Positions 8,383 through 16,834 of a stretch of DNA of 64,000 bases are shown piece by piece. This stretch comes from an uncultured Lachnospiraceae bacterium (GTDB taxonomy: Bacteria > Bacillota > Clostridia > Lachnospirales > Lachnospiraceae): contig CAJTSB010000001.1 of NCBI GenBank assembly GCA_910578825.1, positions 124,001 to 188,000 of the forward strand, in the 5' to 3' direction. The notes beneath the pieces were generated by a model. It did no database searches. It had not been told where the DNA came from and was given only the letters and a program-made list of their open reading frames with translations. The position numbers and the translations under genes are program-made. Every line of letters begins with the position of its first letter. Position 1 is the first letter of the stretch.

Positions 8383-9372
8383 CTATTTGTCGCCAAGGTA
8401 TTTAAACCAGTCTTTGGTTGCCGTGTCGATCGTATCGGGCGTCCATACCGGGGCTTCCTTCCAGTAATCAATATTTTCCAAAATCTTCTGTACGCCTTCT
8501 TCCAGGGAGACCTTCGCCTTCCAGTTCAGGAATTTCTCGATTTTTTCTGTATTGGCATAAGTGCAGTCCGGCTCTCCGGGACGTTTCGGAATATGGGTGA
8601 CTTCTCCGCCCAGCAATTCGCAGAGCCTGTTGACGGAGTATGTACCGCCGCTTCCGACATTGAATGTCTCGTTGACAATATCAGACATTGCTGCGGTATA
8701 GAAGGCGTCCGCCACATCTGTCACATAAGTGAAATCCCGCGTCTGCTCGCCGGTTCCTACGACGGTAAATGGCTTGCCTGCCAGTTTCTGTGCCAGAAAC
8801 ACGCCGAATACGGCGCCATATGTTCCGGAGGTTCTGGAACGCGTTCCATATACGTTAAATAACCGCAGAGTAATCACTGGCAGGTTGTAAACCTGTCCCC
8901 AGTGCAGCACGGTTTCTTCGCCTAACCGTTTGGTAAGCGCGTAGGGATATTGAGGTCTGATATCTGCTTTCTCATCGGTCGGATAGCTGTCGGGAATTCC
9001 ATAACAGGAGGATGACGCCGCATACACCAGCTTTTTGATGTCTGCTTCTCTGGCACATTCTACGACGTTATAAGTTCCTAATACGTTTGAGGAATAATAT
9101 TCCCATGGTTTCTGGATGGAGGGAACAATATCCGCCAGCGCTGCCATATGGAAGACATAATCAACACCCTCAAATACGGGGGCGATATCTTCCCGGTTTC
9201 GAATATCTTTCTGATAAATGGTAAGGTTTTGATTGCCTTCCTGATGTTTTAAGTTCTCCGGTCTGCCGGTGGTAAAATTATCAATGACCCGAACTTCGTG
9301 TCCTTCTGCCAACAATCTGTCTACGATATGGGAGCCGATAAATCCGCATCCGCCTGTCACTAATGAAATCAT
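8383..9372 (-). CDS. NAD-dependent sugar epimerase/dehydratase (extended SDR)
   Basis: This 329-residue extended short-chain dehydrogenase has the Rossmann glycine motif VTGGCGFIGSH at the N-terminus, the catalytic serine region (AASSSCYG) and the YPYALTK active-site YxxxK near residue 145. RLFNVYGTRS is the usual substrate-binding segment. It resembles GalE/WbpP-type NDP-sugar 4-epimerases more than HldD. It sits between the HldE-like and GmhA-like genes, so an NDP-heptose is a likely substrate, but an NDP-hexose cannot be excluded. ATG 9372 follows an AAGGAG. It begins 11 bp after the HldE-like gene ends. Confidence 0.85.
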   Translation of the reverse strand: MISLVTGGCGFIGSHIVDRLLAEGHEVRVIDNFTTGRPENLKHQEGNQNLTIYQKDIRNREDIAPVFEGVDYVFHMAALADIVPSIQKPWEYYSSNVLGTYNVVECAREADIKKLVYAASSSCYGIPDSYPTDEKADIRPQYPYALTKRLGEETVLHWGQVYNLPVITLRLFNVYGTRSRTSGTYGAVFGVFLAQKLAGKPFTVVGTGEQTRDFTYVTDVADAFYTAAMSDIVNETFNVGSGGTYSVNRLCELLGGEVTHIPKRPGEPDCTYANTEKIEKFLNWKAKVSLEEGVQKILENIDYWKEAPVWTPDTIDTATKDWFKYLGDK

Positions 9373-9383
9373 ATCTTTTCTCC

Positions 9384-10913
9384 TTATACATTGAGTAATG
9401 TGCTGGCATATTTGAGCACATTTACTTTTTCTACAGCCTCTTTGTTACCGATAATATTCGCTGCCAACGCTCCGGCGATATTTCCAACGAAAGTGCCGAT
9501 TTCCCCGGGCGCCCCTGCGGCGCAGTAGGCACTGGCTACTGCGAAAAATGCATCGCCTGCGCCAATCGTATCCTTAACTTTCAGGGTAAACGCCGGGCAG
9601 GGATAGAATTTGCCGTCCTCTACCAGCGTAGCTCCTACGGAACCCTGCGTCAGCCAGCCGGGACAGTGTAAGTGCCCGGACAGTCGGGAAAGGGATTGCT
9701 CCTGGGAACTCTTGTAATCGGAAAAAGCCAGTTTCAATTCTTTTTCATCCAGTGCAAACACGTCAGCTTTGTGGTATTTCGTGATCAAGTTCGTTCCATA
9801 GTTGGAAGAGTTTGTCTGGCAGTTCAGCGCAAGGAATTTCGCCTTGTCCTGAATAATACCCATGACTTCTTCGTCGATAAGACCGTGTCCGAAATCGCAG
9901 AGGATGACAGCGTCATAACTGTCAATTTTCTCTCTCAGCCTGTCTTTGAATGGAGCTAATGCTTCCGGGTCAATCTCCATGGGAGATTTTAAGTTATTGA
10001 TTACAAACAGTTTGTCAACTTCTTCGCGTTTCACATTCTGCATGATGTAGCGTTTTTTGACGATGGTATCGGTCTTTTCACTGCACACGAAATCCACCCG
10101 CATATCTCCGCTGAGTTCGTTTAAGAACCGGCTGTGGAACGTTTCTTCCGTTCCTACGACAGAGGAGATGGTTACATTGTCGCAGAAGGAGGAGAGATGG
10201 CGCGCAACGGCAAGCGAGCCGCCCAGATATTGTTCTTCCTTAATATATCTGGTGGAATATCCGTTGTCTTTCGACATCAGTCCCTGGACGTGGCAGAAGA
10301 CGTATTCATCAATGATAGCGTCTCCGACAACCAGAATTTTCATGTCTTTGATGCGTTCTGTATATTTTTTTATGTCCTCAAGATGGTATTTCTCCTGAAA
10401 AGCGAAGGAGAAGTCCCGGACTTCCGGGGGCAGTCCTTCCAACGCGTTGTTGATTAATTTTGTGGAACTGAACACCTCGCCGGAAGTGTAATATACGTCG
10501 CCGCCATGAGCGCGAACAAGTTCCACCTCTTCGGTAATCTTGCCGGTGACGTCCTGTTTGGCCTGTTCGTATTCTTTGCCCTTCACATACCAGTCCGGTT
10601 CTACCGATTCTATAATATCTTCTACCGTATATCCTTCCGACAGAAGCACGTAGTCAATGCACTGAATTTCAGATAAGAACTTCAGCCGCAGTTCATCGCC
10701 AAAATAAGGACGTCCCGGTCCTTTTCGCACAAACTCAGCTGCGGTAATGGACACGACCAGCACATCTCCGATTTTCTTTGCCTCCTGAAAATGCAGGATA
10801 TGGCCGGGATGCACCAAATCAAATACGCCGTGGCAAAGGACGACTTTTTTCTTTTCTTCGCGCAGTTTCCTGCGGATATCCTTAAACTGTTCTTTTGTCA
10901 CAATCTTTTCCAA
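9384..10913 (-). CDS. Bifunctional heptose nucleotidyltransferase-kinase, domain order reversed relative to HldE
   Basis: The 509-residue protein fuses two activities of nucleotide-heptose synthesis. Residues 20-150 form a cytidylyltransferase-type domain with the HPGH nucleotide-binding motif (residues 35-38, in FDLVHPGHILHF) and YVKGKEYE. Residues 185-505 form a PfkB/ribokinase-type sugar kinase with ILVVGDAIIDEY at its start and the GAGDAFFAV anion-hole signature near residue 465. In E. coli HldE the kinase is N-terminal and the nucleotidyltransferase C-terminal, so the order here is swapped. The start codon is TTG at 10913, supported by a GGAGG nine bases upstream and by the conserved distance to the HPGH motif. 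Neighbouring GmhA-, GmhB- and SDR-like genes complete the pathway. Confidence 0.9.
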   Translation of the reverse strand: MEKIVTKEQFKDIRRKLREEKKKVVLCHGVFDLVHPGHILHFQEAKKIGDVLVVSITAAEFVRKGPGRPYFGDELRLKFLSEIQCIDYVLLSEGYTVEDIIESVEPDWYVKGKEYEQAKQDVTGKITEEVELVRAHGGDVYYTSGEVFSSTKLINNALEGLPPEVRDFSFAFQEKYHLEDIKKYTERIKDMKILVVGDAIIDEYVFCHVQGLMSKDNGYSTRYIKEEQYLGGSLAVARHLSSFCDNVTISSVVGTEETFHSRFLNELSGDMRVDFVCSEKTDTIVKKRYIMQNVKREEVDKLFVINNLKSPMEIDPEALAPFKDRLREKIDSYDAVILCDFGHGLIDEEVMGIIQDKAKFLALNCQTNSSNYGTNLITKYHKADVFALDEKELKLAFSDYKSSQEQSLSRLSGHLHCPGWLTQGSVGATLVEDGKFYPCPAFTLKVKDTIGAGDAFFAVASAYCAAGAPGEIGTFVGNIAGALAANIIGNKEAVEKVNVLKYASTLLNV

Positions 10914-10938
10914 ATTTGTCTGCCTCCTGCCATGTTTC

Positions 10939-12051
10939 CTATATAAAATTCAGGTGATTGGGTTTTTGTCCTGCTGCTGCCGGAATCTCACGATTCTGAT
11001 AGATGTTCCACAGGACTTCATTGGTCTTGTGCTGCAGGCACAGAGTTCCGCAATCTCTGTTGGGATCAAAATCATCTTCGGTCAGAGATTTCATGACCTC
11101 CCAGTAACGATCGCTTTCCCAGAGCTCTTTGAACCGGGTCTCTTTGATGTTTCCGATATGGTATTTCTTATATTTCTCGTTAAAAAACATTCCGCATGGA
11201 GCGACCAGTCCCGTTCCAGACATCTGGATAATAAACGGCGCGCCGAAACATTTGCAGTAAGATTTCTTGCCGTGGCTTAAAATCTTGGACCATTTTGCAG
11301 ATACCTGATAGGCGTCGGTAGAATAGGATTCTGCCTCTTTTAAAATCTCTACCAGCTCATCGTACTCGTCGTAATTTACGCCCAGCGTTCCTTCCTCATC
11401 ATCGCTGCAGTGCTTGATTACCAGATAATCCACCTCCAGCTCTTTTCCAAGCTTTGTCAGAGGGATAATCTGGTCGCGGAATTCCGGCATCAGAACCATC
11501 TGTAAGCCGATGGTAACGTCCAGATGATTTTTCTTACGGATTTCAATGGCCTTGCGAATGGTGTTCACGACCTTGTGGTAGCATTTTTCGGTACATCCGT
11601 GGATATATGCATACCGATCCGCCTCACCTGCTGAGATATTGAATCTAAGGTAAGTCAGGCAGGGCAGAATTTCTTCCAGCTCGTCATCTTTTAACAGATA
11701 ACCGTTGGTACCGAGCGCCATGGAAAGTCCTTTCTCGTAACCGTGTACGATAGCGTCTTTCAAATGCGGATTGCAGGTGCTTTCTCCGTCGCTGACAAAG
11801 CTAACGCCCTTTACGCCGATTTCAGCGGCGTCATCCAGGAAGTTGAAAATAGTCTCCTTATCCATGTTGTCTGACTGGTTGATGCACTGCATTTTTCCAT
11901 AGCAGTATACACAGCGGTAGCTGCACTTTGTTGTCAATGCGCAGTCTATCGTAATTGGCGCAATACGCCCTTCACCATAGTTCCATTCTTTGATTCTCTC
12001 CTGATGCCATAATACTTTGCTCCCGTCCAGAATATATTTTTCGTTTTCCAT
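10939..12051 (-). CDS. Radical SAM enzyme with SPASM-like C-terminus
   Basis: The 370-residue protein has the CxxxCxxC iron-sulfur motif of radical SAM enzymes at residues 43-50 (CSYRCVYC), an SDGEST motif near residue 95, and a C-terminal cysteine-containing region (VAPCGMFF, DCGTLCLQHK) like SPASM auxiliary-cluster domains. Its N- and C-terminal ends (ending NHLNFI) are closely similar to those of the enzyme at 13908-14969, so the two are paralogues. The split transketolase genes lie between them. No peptide substrate gene is nearby, so the substrate is more likely a sugar intermediate; the reaction is unknown. ATG 12051 has a GGAGG four to five bases upstream. Confidence 0.85.
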   Translation of the reverse strand: MENEKYILDGSKVLWHQERIKEWNYGEGRIAPITIDCALTTKCSYRCVYCYGKMQCINQSDNMDKETIFNFLDDAAEIGVKGVSFVSDGESTCNPHLKDAIVHGYEKGLSMALGTNGYLLKDDELEEILPCLTYLRFNISAGEADRYAYIHGCTEKCYHKVVNTIRKAIEIRKKNHLDVTIGLQMVLMPEFRDQIIPLTKLGKELEVDYLVIKHCSDDEEGTLGVNYDEYDELVEILKEAESYSTDAYQVSAKWSKILSHGKKSYCKCFGAPFIIQMSGTGLVAPCGMFFNEKYKKYHIGNIKETRFKELWESDRYWEVMKSLTEDDFDPNRDCGTLCLQHKTNEVLWNIYQNREIPAAAGQKPNHLNFI

Positions 12052-12086
12052 TTGTCCTCCGTTCCGTGCAATTTTCTGCACAAATG

Positions 12087-13004
12087 TTATTTTAAATTAC
12101 TCTTGACAGAGTGATAGATTCCCTCTGCGTCCAGACCATTGGCGGTACGAACCTGTTCCTGGTTTCCATATCCATGTGCGTACACGCCTGCGAGTCCAAT
12201 TCGTTTTAGTTTGGCGCGGCAGCCGTTTTCTGCCATTACTTCTGCGACAGCTCCGCCCAGGCCGCCAATGATGCTGTGTTCTTCCACCGTAAATATCTGA
12301 TCGTATTTCTCTGCCATTTCTATTACGATATCTTCATCAAATGGTTTGATGGTGTGCATACTGATAACAGTTGCATGAATGTTTTCCTGCTCAAGGCGTT
12401 TTGCGGCGGTCATAACATGATAAGTAATGTCGCCCGTGGAGAAAATAGCGATATCTTTTCCTTCTCGCAGTATGGTTCCCTTTCCGGGAATTACGTCCAT
12501 ATCTTCTGAGTATAATTCCTCTTTCAGGTTATTTCCCAGACGGATATAAACCGGTCCCTTCCACTGGTAGGCGTAATTAACAAGAACTTTCGTCTCCTTT
12601 GCCGTGGCGGGGGAGAGCAGTACGAGATTCGGAAGCGTCCGCAATACGGCAATATCCTCTGTTGCATGGTGTGTGGGTCCCAGATAGCCGTAGGACATTC
12701 CTGCGCCGATGCCGGCAATCTTTACGTTTAGATTTTGCAGGCATACGTCAAGGCGGATGAATTCAAAGGAGCGGTATGCCAAAAATGCGCCGATGGTATA
12801 GGCAAAGGGAATTTTGCCACAGCTTGCCATGCCGGCGGCCGCATTGATCATGTGCCCCTCGGAAATGCCAAAGTTATAGTATTGTTCCGGAAAATCCCTT
12901 CGAAAGTCGTCATAGACAATCAGTCCGTTATCGGCAACCAGTGACAGCACGTTCCGGTCTTTGGACGCCAGATGATAGACTTCTTTTAAATATGTATTTC
13001 TCAT
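12087..13004 (-). CDS. Transketolase-like subunit, C-terminal half
   Basis: This 305-residue protein corresponds to the pyrimidine-binding and C-terminal domains of transketolase/DXS-type enzymes. The glutamate that activates thiamine diphosphate is expected in NFGISEGHMINAAAGMA (near residue 50). GPTHHATEDIAVLR, VYIRLG and FTVEEHSIIGGLGGAVAE are family signatures. Its partner, carrying the diphosphate-binding half, is encoded upstream at 13079-13894. A split, dedicated transketolase inside a glycan cluster, beside two radical SAM enzymes and a heptose set, suggests a ketol-transfer step on a sugar rather than central metabolism; this is inference. A 74-bp gap precedes it. The ribosome binding site is GGAGA, ten bases from ATG 13004. 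Confidence 0.88.
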   Translation of the reverse strand: MRNTYLKEVYHLASKDRNVLSLVADNGLIVYDDFRRDFPEQYYNFGISEGHMINAAAGMASCGKIPFAYTIGAFLAYRSFEFIRLDVCLQNLNVKIAGIGAGMSYGYLGPTHHATEDIAVLRTLPNLVLLSPATAKETKVLVNYAYQWKGPVYIRLGNNLKEELYSEDMDVIPGKGTILREGKDIAIFSTGDITYHVMTAAKRLEQENIHATVISMHTIKPFDEDIVIEMAEKYDQIFTVEEHSIIGGLGGAVAEVMAENGCRAKLKRIGLAGVYAHGYGNQEQVRTANGLDAEGIYHSVKSNLK

Positions 13005-13078
13005 TCCGACCGTTCTCCTTCCAGTAGTTTATGTTAAACGTTTTATGAATGTATTCCTATTCCTATGTGATGTCTCTG

Positions 13079-13894
13079 TTATATGTTTTCTAAGTCCAGT
13101 TCCCTGACTACCGTTTCCATTTCCTCCTCATTCGGCATCCGGTAATGCCAGATGGGGACGTTTTCCATAAATGAAATTCCTTTTCCCTTCGTGGTGTGGG
13201 CGATAATGATACGCGGCATACGTACGTCGCTGTCTCGATCTTCTTTCAGGCAGGAGAGGATAGAAGGAATCTCATTTCCGTTGGCATGTGTCACATGCCA
13301 GCCAAAGCCTTTCCACTTGTCCTCGAAGGGGCTTAAAGAAACAATACGTTCCGTCTCATCCATTGCCTGCAATCTGTTGCAGTCCAGAATGACCGTGAGA
13401 TTGTCCAGTTTGTGGTGCGCTGCCGACAGGGCGGCTTCCCATACGGAGCCCTCCTGACATTCACCGTCGCCAAGAATCACGTATACACGGCTTGTTTTGT
13501 TGTCCATTTTATGGGCCATTGCGATTCCAACGGCAAATGACAGACCATGTCCCAAAGAACCGGTTGTCGCCTCAACGCCCGGGATATCCCCCAGTTTCGG
13601 TTCGCCTCCAAGAAGGGAACCAGGCTGGCAGAATGTGTCTAATTCCTCCTGGGAGATATAGCCAATCCGTTTCAATACGCTGTATAACACCAGGCTGGCA
13701 TGTCCTTTGCTGAGAATCATTTTGTCGCGATCTTCCCAGAGCGGATGATTTGAATCGTATTTTAAGACATCACCGAAATAGAGGGCTGTCATGATCTCAA
13801 CTGCCGAGAGAGCGGATGCGATGTGGCCGCTGCCGCCTTTGCAGGCTGTCCTCATTATGTCTTTGCGTATCTCTTTTGCAATCTCTTCCAACAT
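13079..13894 (-). CDS. Transketolase-like subunit, N-terminal TPP-binding half
   Basis: The 271-residue protein carries the thiamine diphosphate and metal-binding motif GDGECQEGSVWEAA followed by LTVILDCNR (around residues 142-172). It also has SKGHASLVLY and GSLGHGLSFAVGIA, all typical of the transketolase N-terminal domain. It pairs with the downstream C-terminal half to form a heteromeric enzyme. I chose ATG 13894 rather than the ATG two codons earlier because the AGAGAGG site is seven bases from the former and one base from the latter. A second, quite divergent split pair is encoded at 45018-46774 on the other side of the central segment. Confidence 0.88.
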   Translation of the reverse strand: MLEEIAKEIRKDIMRTACKGGSGHIASALSAVEIMTALYFGDVLKYDSNHPLWEDRDKMILSKGHASLVLYSVLKRIGYISQEELDTFCQPGSLLGGEPKLGDIPGVEATTGSLGHGLSFAVGIAMAHKMDNKTSRVYVILGDGECQEGSVWEAALSAAHHKLDNLTVILDCNRLQAMDETERIVSLSPFEDKWKGFGWHVTHANGNEIPSILSCLKEDRDSDVRMPRIIIAHTTKGKGISFMENVPIWHYRMPNEEEMETVVRELDLENI

Positions 13895-13907
13895 ACTCAT
13901 ACCTCTC

Positions 13908-14969
13908 TTAAATAAAGTTCACATGATTTCCGGGATGAAGAAGTTCATCCAGATATTTATTCATCTCATCTAACCGGCAGAGTTCGCGGCAGTTTTTCTC
14001 CAGATCCATGTTATCAAAAAAGTCTACGACTCCTTTTCTCCGTGCGCCTTCCCATATCTGTACAAAGCTTTCTTCGTTGATGTTGCCGTAGCTGAGTTCG
14101 TCTTTTCCCATAAAAACGATGCAGGGCCACAGATTTCCTTTTGCATCCAGATACACCATGAACGGAAGGGCATAGCAGTGTTTGTAGCTTCTTTTACATA
14201 CCAGTTTCTGCATGGCATGGGCGCGAAAATAAATACTGAAGTCGTCGGTGGCAATATCTTTGAGGTCATTTTCAAGTCCCAGAAGTTCCTGATAATCAAT
14301 CTCAATCACATTGCCGCTCTGCGGGTGCTGGGAGTAAGGCTTAATCGTGAAGTAGTCAACGCCGATGGTTCTTAATTCTTTCGCCATTTCAACAATTTCA
14401 TCTTTGTTTTCCGGCAGCAGCAGTAACTGAACGCCGATCGTGGTCTTCGCGTTCTGGTCACGCTTTACTTTAACGGCTTCTTCCATATTTACCAGTACCT
14501 TTTTGAGATCTCCGGGTTTTCCCTGCTGAATCTTATCATAGGTATCTTCGCGAATTCCTGCAGTGCTGAAACGTATCCAGGTCAGAGACTTCAGGCATTC
14601 TTTGGAAACCTCCTTTGTCAACAGAACGCCATTGGTGGACATTGCAGCGTCGATGCCGTAACTTTTTGTCTGGTTGATAATCTCTACAGCGTCCTTATTC
14701 AAAAGCGGCTCGCCTTCTCCGGCATAGATAATGCTCTTCATGCCTTTTTTGGCCACTTCCTTCAAGTTCGGCAGCAGGACGTCTTTGGAAAGCATTGTCG
14801 GTTTGTAGCCGGTATAATCTACGGCACAAAAAATGCATCTGTGGTTGCAGGCATTGGTAAGGCCGACTTCCATTTCAATGGGATAAATATTTTCGCCGTT
14901 CTTCCATCTTGCGACTTCCTGTGGATGGTAAATCAATTTGTGAGAATCCATTCTGATGTTTTCTGCCAT
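13908..14969 (-). CDS. Radical SAM enzyme with SPASM-like C-terminus
   Basis: This 353-residue radical SAM protein has its CxxxCxxC motif at residues 41-48 (CNHRCIFC). It has GEGEPLL as the SAM-binding GGEP-like motif and C-terminal cysteines (LWPCIVFMG, NCRELCRLDE) compatible with a SPASM-type auxiliary cluster. It is a paralogue of the enzyme at 10939-12051 with shared flanking sequence (WKNGENIYPIEMEVGLTNAC region; C-terminal NHVNFI). It lies seven bases before the transketolase N-terminal gene. A role in modifying a nucleotide sugar or sugar phosphate is plausible but unproven. ATG 14969 has an AGAGG eight bases upstream. Confidence 0.85.
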   Translation of the reverse strand: MAENIRMDSHKLIYHPQEVARWKNGENIYPIEMEVGLTNACNHRCIFCAVDYTGYKPTMLSKDVLLPNLKEVAKKGMKSIIYAGEGEPLLNKDAVEIINQTKSYGIDAAMSTNGVLLTKEVSKECLKSLTWIRFSTAGIREDTYDKIQQGKPGDLKKVLVNMEEAVKVKRDQNAKTTIGVQLLLLPENKDEIVEMAKELRTIGVDYFTIKPYSQHPQSGNVIEIDYQELLGLENDLKDIATDDFSIYFRAHAMQKLVCKRSYKHCYALPFMVYLDAKGNLWPCIVFMGKDELSYGNINEESFVQIWEGARRKGVVDFFDNMDLEKNCRELCRLDEMNKYLDELLHPGNHVNFI

Positions 14970-14984
14970 AACATTTTCCTCTTT

Positions 14985-16790
14985 TCATTTTTGATCTGTC
15001 GGGAGTTTTTGCAGTTTCCCGGTAACTTTCTCGATAATCTGTAACATTACGTTTGTATACACGGTTTCTTTGCTCAGTTTTTTGGTGACAATTCCCATGC
15101 CGATTTTTTTCTGTTCTACCAGTGCGTTCTGGTGTTCCATGAAATAACGGATATTGTCAACTAATTCCTCTTTGCTGTCAAAATAATTCCGGGAAGAAAA
15201 TTCGCTCAGAATATCCCAGCCGCCGCAAATGTCATGTCCCTTTTGCACCCGCAGCATCATCGGTACGGAACCGCACAGGCATGCTTCACCGACTCTTCGG
15301 TTGAGCATTGTATCCGGGTTGACCTGCAGCGTCATCTTAGAGCAGCGAAGCGCCTTCGCAAATTCTTTTCGGTCGTGGATGAATTCTTTGAAGATAATAT
15401 TTCCGTAGTCTGTATAATCATCACCCAGGACAATATATGCATGAACACGCGCTGTCTTGCTCTGTCCGAGATCTTTTAAGATTTGCCAGCGCATTTCCTG
15501 ATAGCGCATCAGGTAAAAAATTTTCAGGATAAGTTTATGTATTTCATCGCTGCATTTCGTAACTTCACGGTATCGGTCGGCTAATACAAAGAGAATATCT
15601 TCATCTGTCCGGTAAACGTCGCCGCCGCAGGCGTGTGTTTTTAATTCATCCAGTAAAGTCATTATCAGAATAAGGTCTTCCTGTTTTTGTATCAATCCCT
15701 CTGTGTGCGATAAAATATAATTTTCCCGCCATTTTTCATGCAAAAGGCTGCCGCAAAAGTTGATATCGCAGTCGTATTTTTCATGGTCTTTTTGTGTGAT
15801 TTCATCTTCCGGGACAGAAGGAAGGCTGATTCCCTGCATTCCGCCGTATATCATATTTTCTTCCTTGTGCCGGTATTTTTTCCAGAAATCACTGTCGAAG
15901 ATAGACAGGATGAAGTCGCTGTCTGTCAGCTTGCGGAGTGCGGCGTCGGTGAAAAAATGCTGGGTGAAATCCTGAATCCAGTTGACAACCAGTAAATCTT
16001 TGATCTTGATAAGATTAAGCCGTTCGCCTTTTATTTTTGCCCCATCTCTGGATTTGTTGACCTGAAAAACCAGATCCGGTTTCGTGAGGAGGCACTGATA
16101 AATACTGTTCGTTTGGTTAAAGGGGAGGGAAGCGCCCATAAGCAGCACCGTGTAACCCATGTTCTCCCAGACTGCTTTTATATCCTCGTAATATTCCTGA
16201 AAAGCTTTTGGTTCATTGTTATAAAGCAGGACGGCTATCGTTGCCTGACGGTTAATAATTCTATGGTAAATTTCGGTCTTATATTCAGAATAATAAAGGT
16301 TGAGGGCATTAACCATCTGTTCTTCCATATGGATGCGGTTCATATAGAGCGCCTGTATTTTATTGGCAATGATATTGGAATCATATTCGTATATTTTCCT
16401 GGGAAACATGATTTCCAGATTCTGAAACAGGTTATTCAGGTTGTCTTCGCCTACAATCAGCACAAATCGGTGATTCAGCAGAATCGGCGCCAAATTGGCA
16501 TTGTCTAATACGTAACAAAAGATATTCTCGTCATAATACAGATAGACCGGCTTTTTATAAAAACTGGAAGGACGGTTTCTTCGCTCAAACTCCAGTACAT
16601 ATGGGATATCCGTCATGTTCACCAGAAGGGAAATCTCGGCTGTGCTTTTCGGCATTTCATCTATATTGTATTCAAATCCGTTGTCCGTCATTGGTTCTTC
16701 CGGTTCTGAAACCTGTGTCCAATCCGGTCCAAGATAAATTATCCTTTTCAGAGAAAACAATTCCAGGTTTCTGTTTCTCATCTGCGTCAT
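14985..16790 (-). CDS. Large CgeB-like glycosyltransferase
   Basis: The 601-residue protein is related to CgeB/DUF3880-type glycosyltransferases but has a long N-terminal extension of about 200 residues that I do not recognise. The central block (VFQVNKSRDGAKIKG, VVNWIQDFTQHF, DINFCGSLLHEKW) and the C-terminal donor-site block (LQVNPDTMLNRRVGEACLC) are clear. It shares these with the 596-residue neighbour at 16835-18625 (VFQ-like INKSRNG, INWIQDI, MQINPDATMNQRVAE), so they are tandem paralogues. ATG 16790 has an AGGAGG nine bases upstream. Likely cytosolic; donor and acceptor unknown. Confidence 0.8.
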   Translation of the reverse strand: MTQMRNRNLELFSLKRIIYLGPDWTQVSEPEEPMTDNGFEYNIDEMPKSTAEISLLVNMTDIPYVLEFERRNRPSSFYKKPVYLYYDENIFCYVLDNANLAPILLNHRFVLIVGEDNLNNLFQNLEIMFPRKIYEYDSNIIANKIQALYMNRIHMEEQMVNALNLYYSEYKTEIYHRIINRQATIAVLLYNNEPKAFQEYYEDIKAVWENMGYTVLLMGASLPFNQTNSIYQCLLTKPDLVFQVNKSRDGAKIKGERLNLIKIKDLLVVNWIQDFTQHFFTDAALRKLTDSDFILSIFDSDFWKKYRHKEENMIYGGMQGISLPSVPEDEITQKDHEKYDCDINFCGSLLHEKWRENYILSHTEGLIQKQEDLILIMTLLDELKTHACGGDVYRTDEDILFVLADRYREVTKCSDEIHKLILKIFYLMRYQEMRWQILKDLGQSKTARVHAYIVLGDDYTDYGNIIFKEFIHDRKEFAKALRCSKMTLQVNPDTMLNRRVGEACLCGSVPMMLRVQKGHDICGGWDILSEFSSRNYFDSKEELVDNIRYFMEHQNALVEQKKIGMGIVTKKLSKETVYTNVMLQIIEKVTGKLQKLPTDQK

Positions 16791-16834
16791 TTCACTCGCC
16801 CTCCTGATATCAATGATGCAATTGTAAACAGGAA

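Noticed and set aside
8332..8862. Long plus-strand frames opposite the leftward genes, for example 8332-8862 and 27647-28087.
   Set aside because: They overlap well-supported genes on the other strand, have no ribosome binding sites and show no recognisable domains, so they are antisense shadows.
12087..13894. Calling the split transketolase a housekeeping pentose phosphate enzyme.
   Set aside because: There are two diverged split pairs, both inside sugar-nucleotide operons next to radical SAM or rfb genes, which fits a dedicated role better. It is not fully excluded.
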